This document shows positions 35,168 to 42,160 of a stretch of 64,000 nt of DNA, piece after piece. Location of the stretch: contig JBCDIT010000001.1 in the NCBI GenBank assembly GCA_038748775.1, forward strand, positions 186,001 through 250,000, read 5' to 3'. The translations under genes were made by a program, and so were the position numbers. Positions within the stretch are counted from its first letter, which is position 1, and every line of letters starts with the position of its first letter. Origin of the DNA: DAIQNV01 sp038748775. GTDB lineage: Bacteria; Planctomycetota; Phycisphaerae; Phycisphaerales; UBA1924. The notes under the pieces were generated by a model. It ran no database searches, was not told the DNA's origin, and saw only the letters and a list, made by a program, of their open reading frames with translations.

Positions 35168-35233
35168 GTGACCGAGGCGTGACGAAACAGTGACCGCCGC
35201 GTGACGAAGCGGTGACGCGCCCGTGACAAACGG
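35168..35233. promoter_or_regulatory. Array of six 11-bp direct repeats (GTGAC cores)
   Basis: GTGAC occurs at 35168, 35179, 35190, 35201, 35212 and 35223, exactly 11 bases apart. Units on the + strand: gtgaccgaggc, gtgacgaaaca, gtgaccgccgc, gtgacgaagcg, gtgacgcgccc, gtgacaaacgg. Read toward the leftward gene at 35072 the core is [CTG]GTCAC. Eleven-base direct repeats are how OmpR/PhoB-family regulators, such as PhoB and actinobacterial PhoP, dock on DNA; assignment to such a regulator is inference. The period is not a multiple of three, arguing against a coding origin. Confidence 0.6.
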
Positions 35234-35264
35234 GCGAGCATCCGCCGCTCACTGGGCCGGACGT

Positions 35265-38200
35265 CTATTCGCTTTCGCTATCGAACCGCTTCTGAGCACG
35301 GCGCTTCGCCGCCAAGAGTCCCGCGGCGCCCTCCGAAACATCGCGTTTCGGAGCCTTCGGACGAGGCTGTTCTTTGGGTGTTTCCGGCGCCGACTGCTGA
35401 ACCGGACGAGCCCGGGGCGTCGGGCCGTCCGCCTTCACGGTTCCAGCCTTCGCGCCATCGCCCTTCGCCGACGCGGACGTGCGCACCGCCGGACCAACGC
35501 GTTTGGCGACCGAAGCCTTGGCCGATTTGAGCTGCTTTGCCGCGTCCGCAGAACGCGCCGCCGCGGCCCGCCGGGTCGCCCGATCGCCGAACTCATTGCC
35601 GATGAGCCGGTCCCACGCGACGCGACGCGTACCGACATCCACGACGAAAACGATCAAGGTCCACACCAACAGAATCGGCCACAGAGGTGTGCTCGCCTCG
35701 CGCGGCGGAACCCCGGCTCGGTCAAACAGCGCCGCGGCCTCGGGCGCGTCGAGTGAAAGAACACGCCCGCCAGTCTCCGAAGCGATCCGCTCAAGCAGTC
35801 CTCGATCGCTTTCCAATCGGCGGAACTCAGCACCGGTCGACACGTTCACGCCGCCCATCGCCGGCGTCAGGCTCGTTCGCCCGAGTTGAGGTCTCGCGAC
35901 AACGACGTACGTCCCGCTCGCATCGGCCTGTTCGACCGCCTCGTACTCGCCCGGGCCGGTCTGCGTCAGCACGACTTCACGCTCGGTTCCACTCGGACCA
36001 TAAATCGTCGCCGGGACGGTGAGCAGATCGATCGGCTCGCCCTCATCGGTGTAGGCCGAATAGCGGATGCGCATGCCCTCGGGCGTCAGCACCGTTCGCA
36101 GTTCCCCACCCTCACCCGAGTTCGTCCTGCTCAACCCTCGGACCACCTGCGCCCAGAAGCCCGAGTACCCATCCCAGTTCAGCCAGCGGCGCGCCCATCG
36201 GTGCGCGTCGCTCGTGAACGCCCCGACCTGCCCAAGCTCGACCGGCCAGTGGGCCAGGACCGGTTCGGCGTCGGGTGTAGCTAGCGCATACGTAATCGTC
36301 GGCTCATCGCGTGCTTGCGTGAGCACAAGCCCCTCGAGGCGAGGCATGCTCCCCACACCAACCGTCAACGGGCTCCCCGTCGGGAGCGGCACGACATCGA
36401 ACGGAACCTCCCGGATCATCGGGCTCCGCACCACCCGAACCGCCTTGAGGAACACCCTCGGCAGCACGTTCGGGTTGATCACGTTGTAGAACGCCCCGCC
36501 GCCCTGACGGGCCATCAGGTCCAGCGTCTCGGTATCCGCCCCATCGCCCACGCCGATCGTCGTGGTGTAGATGCCGTGCTGCTGGCGCATCTCGGCGCAC
36601 AGGTCGGGCAGCGACTCCGGATCGCTCGAACGCCCGTCGGTCAGGACGATCACGTGCTTGAGCTTCGCGTCCACCACGCGCAACTGATCGCGGGCGATGC
36701 GCAGCGCCGGACCAATGCTGGTCCCCCCGCCGCTCGCGATCGCGCGAACCTTCTGCGCCGTCCTCCCCGGGAGCGTGTTCCGATCCAGCTCGTGCACGAC
36801 CTGAGCCGTGCTGTTGAACGACATCACGCCGATCATGTCCTGCGGATCGAGCGTCATGATCGCCCTGGCCGCGGCCTCGTTCGCAATCTCCTGCTGGGTT
36901 CTCGCCGACCCGCTCACACCCCGGGCCATCGAGCCCGAGTTGTCCAGAACAAAGACGATCGCGGCCTCTGGGACAATCAACTCTTCGGGGACGTCAAGGT
37001 TGACGGGCAAGATCGGTTCGAGCGTCGAACCCTTCCAACCTCCAGCGCCGAAGCTCTGCGGCCCGCCCAGCATCAGCAGTCCACCGCCGACGTCCTCGAC
37101 GTACGACACCAGCTGTGCCTGCGTCGCATCGGGCACGTCCTCTGCAGGAACGTCCTGCAAGATCACGAGGTCGTAGACCTGCAGTTCGAGCACGCTCCGC
37201 GGAACGCCCGCCGTGCCAACAACCTCTACGTCGATGCCCTGCCGCCCGAGCGCCCGCGCGAGGACGCGTCCACGCCCACCCGGGTCGCCCTGGCTCACCC
37301 CGTCAACAAGCAGAACCGTGCCGCGCCCGGGCGTGACCGTGAGCGAGGCGCCGGTGTTGTTCGCCCTCACGCGGTCGACCGGCGAGCCATCGCTCGACGG
37401 ATCCGGCTCGAACACCGCATCAAAGCGATGGACGCCATCGTCGTCGAGTTTGACGATGATTTGCTCAACCCGCCGGCCGGCATCGAGCGTGATCCGCCGA
37501 CCGGTGCCCGGTTCGTCCGGAGTCGCATCGACAGGCTGGCCCTTGCGGAACAGCCGGAGCGTCCCGGTGGCCGGTCCGGTCGAGCGAAGGACAACCCGCA
37601 CCACGACCGTCGACTCAGCCGCGGCCTGCGGCGGCGCATCGACCTGTTCGACGATCACCTCGTTCTCGACGCGATACTCGATCGGGACCACGTCGACCGC
37701 GAGCCCGCCGGCACCGTCGATACGAGCGCTGCGTGTCCCCTGTGCCAAAGCGCGCGAGGCCGCCAGAGGGTCTCCCCCGGTCGCGTTCCCATCGCTAAAG
37801 ACGACCAGCCGCCCTCCGGCGTCCGGTGGGATCAGCCCCGCCGCGTACCGCAGCGCCCCGGATAGATCGCTCCCCTCCAGGCCCGAGGGCGAGAGCGAAC
37901 GCTCGAGGACGTTCGCGGTCGTCGGCGTCGCCACCGTCACCGCGCGCCCGTCGAATGTCACCACGCCCAAGAGGTCGTCGGGTCCCCGCCCGTCGCTCGC
38001 GGCCTCCAGCCACTCGCGTGCCTCCGCCGCCGCGTCGACCTCACCGAATCGATCGACACTGCCCGAGACGTCGACCACAGCAACGACCGCGAGCCGGTCG
38101 ACCTCACGCACCGAGCTTGCGCCGGCGAGCAACGCGATGATCAGACCCGAAAGCAACGCCCTCGAAACGACCGCCGACCATCGCCGGAGCGAACTCATAG

Positions 38201-38282
38201 CGATGAACCAGCGCAGACCGAAGGCCGCGACCGGGATCGCAAGCCCCAGCAACCACAACCAACGTGGATCTTCGAAGCTCAC
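35265..38282 (-). CDS. Large membrane protein with two VWA domains and a glutamine-amidotransferase-like domain
   Basis: A 1005-residue protein. Two N-terminal membrane segments (about 8-28 and 38-57) precede a first VWA domain with the MIDAS start DVSGS (71-75). A beta-rich segment follows. Residues about 320-430 (TVLLVDGVSQGDPGGRGRVL, YDLVILQDVPAEDVPDATQA, GGGLLMLGGPQSFGAGGW) resemble the class-I glutamine-amidotransferase-like fold common in such proteins. A second VWA domain follows with DNSGS near 445. A C-terminal membrane segment (about 860-880) leads to a basic, Lys/Ala-rich cytoplasmic tail. It starts with GTG at 38282, 23 bases after the DUF4175-like gene. The pairing resembles the Bat/VWA-type clusters of planctomycetes; function unknown. 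Confidence 0.85.
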   Translation of the reverse strand: MSFEDPRWLWLLGLAIPVAAFGLRWFIAMSSLRRWSAVVSRALLSGLIIALLAGASSVREVDRLAVVAVVDVSGSVDRFGEVDAAAEAREWLEAASDGRGPDDLLGVVTFDGRAVTVATPTTANVLERSLSPSGLEGSDLSGALRYAAGLIPPDAGGRLVVFSDGNATGGDPLAASRALAQGTRSARIDGAGGLAVDVVPIEYRVENEVIVEQVDAPPQAAAESTVVVRVVLRSTGPATGTLRLFRKGQPVDATPDEPGTGRRITLDAGRRVEQIIVKLDDDGVHRFDAVFEPDPSSDGSPVDRVRANNTGASLTVTPGRGTVLLVDGVSQGDPGGRGRVLARALGRQGIDVEVVGTAGVPRSVLELQVYDLVILQDVPAEDVPDATQAQLVSYVEDVGGGLLMLGGPQSFGAGGWKGSTLEPILPVNLDVPEELIVPEAAIVFVLDNSGSMARGVSGSARTQQEIANEAAARAIMTLDPQDMIGVMSFNSTAQVVHELDRNTLPGRTAQKVRAIASGGGTSIGPALRIARDQLRVVDAKLKHVIVLTDGRSSDPESLPDLCAEMRQQHGIYTTTIGVGDGADTETLDLMARQGGGAFYNVINPNVLPRVFLKAVRVVRSPMIREVPFDVVPLPTGSPLTVGVGSMPRLEGLVLTQARDEPTITYALATPDAEPVLAHWPVELGQVGAFTSDAHRWARRWLNWDGYSGFWAQVVRGLSRTNSGEGGELRTVLTPEGMRIRYSAYTDEGEPIDLLTVPATIYGPSGTEREVVLTQTGPGEYEAVEQADASGTYVVVARPQLGRTSLTPAMGGVNVSTGAEFRRLESDRGLLERIASETGGRVLSLDAPEAAALFDRAGVPPREASTPLWPILLVWTLIVFVVDVGTRRVAWDRLIGNEFGDRATRRAAAARSADAAKQLKSAKASVAKRVGPAVRTSASAKGDGAKAGTVKADGPTPRARPVQQSAPETPKEQPRPKAPKRDVSEGAAGLLAAKRRAQKRFDSESE

Positions 38283-38305
38283 GCCCTCAGCCTACGCGAT
38301 CTCGA

Positions 38306-41020
38306 TCAATCATCGCCGCCCGAACCACCCGAATCCGCGTCCGGACCGATCGGGGCGAGGCCCTTCTCGGTTTGCTCAGCCGTTTCAACGAAGCGTCGAT
38401 ACACGTCGCGAACGTATCGATGCAATCGCCGCGGCACGCCCTGCTGCTCGATCGCCCGCTCGGCGCCATCCGCGGCTTCGCGCACTGTCTGCTCAGAGAG
38501 CGTCGACGAAGTCGAGGCGCCCCCCTGCCCAGGCACGTCTTCGAGGAGGTCTGCTTTCTGACCGGAGCCCTCGACAGGGGCCTCACGACTCTCGCCTCGT
38601 GCATCGAAGAACTCGTCCTCGAAGCCCTGCCCAGACTCCTCGCGGAACCTCTGGTATTGCTCCGCAAGCTCTCGCATGCGAGCGCGTTCTTCGGGCGAGG
38701 CGTCGCTGAGCAACTCTTCGGCCCGCTCGCGCAGTTGCTGAGCACGCTCCCGGTCTTGCTCACCTTCTCTTTGCCGTTGAGCGAGGCGATCGAGCTCGCG
38801 GTTCAAACGGTCGCCCGTCCCAGCCCCCGAGCCCCCCTTGCCGTTGTCCGAATTGCTCGAGCCACCCTCGGCACTCTCGCCGGTTTCATCGCGCCCGCTG
38901 TCACCGGCATCGCCGGGCGTCATGCCCGGGCCGTCGCCACCGGGTTCGTTCGACGGCTGGGTGCCCTGTCCGGAACCATCGGGATTCGGCTGGCCCCCCT
39001 CCGGTGGTGCCCCGTCGGGTGACTGACCACCCTCCGACTGCTCACCCCCGGCCTGCTCACCCCCGGCCTGTTCATCCCCGGACTGTTCACCACCCGATTG
39101 CTCAGGTTCGGGCTGCTCACCACCCGGCTGCTCACCGCCCGGCTGCTCATCGCCCGGTTGCTCATCGCCCGGTTGCTCATCGCCCGGTTGCTCACCACTC
39201 GGCTGCTCACCGCCCGGCTGCTCACCACCCGGCTGTTCACCACCCGGCTGTTCACCGGCCGGTTGCTGCTGATTCGGGTCGGCCGGCCGCGAAGAGGGCT
39301 GCTCCCCGGGTTGGGAACCGGGTTGCTGCTGTGTTCCGCGCTCGGTCCCTTGCTCGTTTGGGTCAGCGGCTTGTCGCTGGCCTTCGCCAACGTCGCCGCG
39401 TGTTGCGTCTTCGGCGCCTTGCCCACCGCTGACATCCTCTGCCGGTTCAGCGGCATCAGATCCACCTTCGCTCGAGTTAGGCTCGCCGCCCGCCGGGTCG
39501 CCCTCGCGTGCCGCCGGGTTGGTTGGGTCGTTGGCGTCCTGCGGGCTCCGCCCCGACGCATCCTCCGATTCCGAGCCCCCCTGAGGTGAGCCCTCTTGGT
39601 CGCCCGACGTACCCTCTGACTGTGAAGGATCCGTCGCTTGGTCCGAATCGGTCTGGGCCTCGCTTGGTGTCTCACCCTCGCCCTGCGGGGCCGTCCCTTG
39701 CTCGCCTTCGCCTTCCGAAACCTCAGGCTCCAAGCGATCACCCGTCTGCTCGTCGACCGACGCGTCCTCGCTGGCTCCGTCCTCGCGGACTTCATCCGCC
39801 GTCTCGCGCAGCGCTTCACTCAGCCGCCGCGCGTCGTCCGCGGCCTGACGCTCCGCCTCTTCGCGTTGCTGCCGCTCCAACTCCTTCTGAGCCGCGTCGC
39901 GGGCCGCATCTTCGTTCAGACCTTCTTGCCTCAACCGTTCGGTGAGCTCTTCAAGCGTGGGCGGTGGCGTTGCCCCGCGTTCGCTTCCACCCTCTGGCGC
40001 TCCCGCTCCCGGCAGAGACTGCTCCGACTCCGCCCGCTCCGCATCGAGCGCATCGGCCAAGTCTTCCAGCCCCTTCGCGAGCCGATCCCGCTCCTCGGGG
40101 CTCAGGCGATCGGTCTGATCGAGCATCTCCCGCGCCGCGTCACGGGCCGCGGCCAGATCGCCTTGCGACAACTTGTCCGCGAGTTCCTGGACCCGTTCGT
40201 CTTCGGGCTCTGCACCCGACGCGGCCTCGCTCAACGCATCGGTCGCGTCCCGCTCCGCGTCCGCGCGTGCCTCGAGTTCCGACGCCTTCTGCTCGACAGC
40301 TTCTGCCGCCTGCCCAAGCGCTTCGTCGGCATCGATCTCGCCTTCCGCGAGGGCCCGCTGAATCTCGTCGAACGCGGCGAGTTCTTCTTCGCTGGCGCCG
40401 TCGACGTTCTCCTCGTCATCGCTCGCGAAGAGCTCCTCCCCCTGAACTTCGCGCTGCACGTCGCGCACCGCTTCGTCGATCTGATCGGCCGCGGCCTCGC
40501 GACGCTCCAACTCGCGCGCGTCCGGTCCCTGCTCTTCAATCGATGTCGGGACAAACGCGAAGGCCGCGGTCGCGACCGCGAGCGAGCCCGCCCAGAACGA
40601 CCAAGGCGGACCGAAACGAATCTCGACCGCGCGCTCCGGACGAGCCGACGCCGCGAGCGACTCCGCCTCGGAGACCGCGATCGCCTCGAACGGGCCCTTC
40701 GCTTCGCCGAAGCCGATAGCGCTGCTCACCCGGTCGCGCCAACCCATCGCCTCGTCGAGCTTCGCGGCCGATGCGATCAGCCGGTCGGTCCGACGCCACC
40801 CGGTCACGAATCCCAGCGAGCCGGCGACGACGCTCGGGACAGCCAGCGCGAGCCACCAGGGGAGCTCCCAGCCGAACCACTTGGACGCCCCGACCGCCGC
40901 AACGCTGATAACCCCGCCGACGGCCAACGCCAGCCCAGCGGCAGAGACACCTCGAGCGAGCCGACCTCGCGAGGCCACGGCCTGGGCGGCCCTCAGGCTT
41001 TGCACCGGAGCAGTTGTCAT
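38306..41020 (-). CDS. DUF4175-like membrane protein with long acidic low-complexity region
   Basis: A 904-residue protein. Two hydrophobic segments near residues 25-45 and 53-72, and a third at about 142-160, define an N-terminal membrane part that includes DRLIASAAKLDEAMGWRDRV, characteristic of DUF4175-like proteins that accompany VWA genes. Residues 170-420 form acidic helices and coiled coil. Residues about 420-740 are Gly/Glu/Gln/Ser-rich, including some 16 tandem five-residue units (GGEQP, GDEQP and variants) encoded at 39029-39265. The C-terminal helical region (770-880, SPEERARMRELAEQYQRFRE) ends with YVRDVYRRFVETAEQTEKGL. It is upstream of and nearly adjoining the double-VWA gene, so the two form an operon. 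The ATG is at 41020. Confidence 0.8.
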   Translation of the reverse strand: MTTAPVQSLRAAQAVASRGRLARGVSAAGLALAVGGVISVAAVGASKWFGWELPWWLALAVPSVVAGSLGFVTGWRRTDRLIASAAKLDEAMGWRDRVSSAIGFGEAKGPFEAIAVSEAESLAASARPERAVEIRFGPPWSFWAGSLAVATAAFAFVPTSIEEQGPDARELERREAAADQIDEAVRDVQREVQGEELFASDDEENVDGASEEELAAFDEIQRALAEGEIDADEALGQAAEAVEQKASELEARADAERDATDALSEAASGAEPEDERVQELADKLSQGDLAAARDAAREMLDQTDRLSPEERDRLAKGLEDLADALDAERAESEQSLPGAGAPEGGSERGATPPPTLEELTERLRQEGLNEDAARDAAQKELERQQREEAERQAADDARRLSEALRETADEVREDGASEDASVDEQTGDRLEPEVSEGEGEQGTAPQGEGETPSEAQTDSDQATDPSQSEGTSGDQEGSPQGGSESEDASGRSPQDANDPTNPAAREGDPAGGEPNSSEGGSDAAEPAEDVSGGQGAEDATRGDVGEGQRQAADPNEQGTERGTQQQPGSQPGEQPSSRPADPNQQQPAGEQPGGEQPGGEQPGGEQPSGEQPGDEQPGDEQPGDEQPGGEQPGGEQPEPEQSGGEQSGDEQAGGEQAGGEQSEGGQSPDGAPPEGGQPNPDGSGQGTQPSNEPGGDGPGMTPGDAGDSGRDETGESAEGGSSNSDNGKGGSGAGTGDRLNRELDRLAQRQREGEQDRERAQQLRERAEELLSDASPEERARMRELAEQYQRFREESGQGFEDEFFDARGESREAPVEGSGQKADLLEDVPGQGGASTSSTLSEQTVREAADGAERAIEQQGVPRRLHRYVRDVYRRFVETAEQTEKGLAPIGPDADSGGSGGDD
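39029..39265 (-). repeat. 15-bp tandem repeats encoding [GS][GDE]EQ[PAS]
   Basis: About 16 near-identical 15-base units, such as ctgctcaccacccgg and gttgctcatcgcccg, lie in frame inside the DUF4175-like gene. Variation is mostly at third positions, implying selection on the protein rather than a very recent slippage. Copy number is likely to vary between strains. Confidence 0.85.
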
Positions 41021-41070
41021 ACCTACACCTTAGGGATCGGGGAGCGACCAGTTGCACCTATCCTCGCGAC

Positions 41071-42159
41071 GTGAATAAGACCCATGCGACGCCCGAGAAT
41101 GCCTCAGAACGGGCCCACAGAGCGATTTCGGAGCTGATCCAGCGGCGACCGCTCGGGGCGAATACCACCGAATCGCTGTTCGACGACCTCCTCTCCGGGC
41201 GGCTCGACGATGCCCAGATTGGGGCGGTGCTCGCCCTCATCCAGGCGAAGGGCGTCGACGCCGACGAGTTGCTCGGTGCTGCGAGGGTCATGCGCCGGCA
41301 TGTCACCACGGTGCCCTTCCAGCCGAACGACAGCGAAGCCCTCATCGACACCTGCGGGACCGGTGGCGCAGCGAAGACGTTCAATATCTCGACCGCGGCG
41401 GCGCTCGTCGCCGCATCGGTCACCCCGCCGACCGCGTCGGGTTTGTCCCGCGTCGTCGTCGCCAAGCACGGCAACCGCAGCCGAACCGGCCGCGGCTCGG
41501 CGGAAGCCCTCGCCGCGTTGGGGGTCAACATCGACGCGACGCCCAACGTTCAAGCGTTGTGTTTACGCGAGGTCGGCGTGTGCTTCTGCTTCGCGATCCG
41601 CCACCACCCAGCGATGAAACACGCCGCAGGCCCCAGGGCCAGCTTGGGGTCACCGACGGTGTTCAATCTGCTTGGACCGCTCACGAACCCCGCTGGGGCC
41701 GGCCGCCAGGTGATCGGTGTCTACCGACCCGAATTCGTCGGCCTTGTGGCGCACGCGCTCGCCGGTCTCGGCGCAACGTCCGCGTTGGTCGCGCACTCCG
41801 ACGACGGGATGGACGAACTCTCCACGGCTGCGATCAATCGGGTTGCGTGGGTCCGCGATGGACAGGTCCACGAAGAAACCGTCGACGGTCGATCCTTCGG
41901 CCTCGAAGCGGCTCGCCCGGAAGACCTGCGGGCGAGCGATCTGAAACACGCGGCGTCGCTCGTCAAGGCCTCGCTCGATGGTTCGAGCACGACACACCGC
42001 GACGTTGTCGTTCTCAACGCCGCCGCGGCCCTCGTCGTGGCCGGCGCTGTTTCGCACTTAGACGAAGGCGTCGAGTTGGCCAAGGAAGCAATCAAGAGCG
42101 GAAAGGCATATCGATTGCTCGAACGTCTTGCCGTGGTCAGCCAGGGCGGCGGCGGCTGA
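41071..42159 (+). CDS. trpD: Anthranilate phosphoribosyltransferase
   Basis: A 362-residue enzyme joining anthranilate and PRPP in tryptophan synthesis. Start GTG at 41071. Signatures: the PRPP/substrate loop DTCGTGG (93-99), AKTFNISTAAALVAAS, VVVAKHGNRSRTGRGSAEAL, RHHPAMKHAAGPRASLG and PTVFNLLGPLTNPAGAGRQVIGVY, plus SDDGMDELS. The N-terminal domain (LLSGRLDDAQIGAVLALIQAKG) is standard. No other trp gene is in the window, so it stands alone here. It is divergent from the DUF4175-like gene (50 bases) and ends one base before the convergent kinase gene. Confidence 0.95.
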   Translation: MNKTHATPENASERAHRAISELIQRRPLGANTTESLFDDLLSGRLDDAQIGAVLALIQAKGVDADELLGAARVMRRHVTTVPFQPNDSEALIDTCGTGGAAKTFNISTAAALVAASVTPPTASGLSRVVVAKHGNRSRTGRGSAEALAALGVNIDATPNVQALCLREVGVCFCFAIRHHPAMKHAAGPRASLGSPTVFNLLGPLTNPAGAGRQVIGVYRPEFVGLVAHALAGLGATSALVAHSDDGMDELSTAAINRVAWVRDGQVHEETVDGRSFGLEAARPEDLRASDLKHAASLVKASLDGSSTTHRDVVVLNAAAALVVAGAVSHLDEGVELAKEAIKSGKAYRLLERLAVVSQGGGG

Positions 42160-42160
42160 G

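Noticed and set aside
39029..39265. Regular 15-base repeats that might suggest a CRISPR or minisatellite
   Set aside because: Units have no spacers, are in frame with a coding gene and vary mainly at third positions, so they encode a peptide repeat.
36315..41074. Long rightward frames (up to 516 codons) opposite the VWA and DUF4175-like genes
   Set aside because: They are mirror images of strongly coding leftward genes, Arg/Pro/Ser-rich, and contain no recognisable motif or ribosome site.
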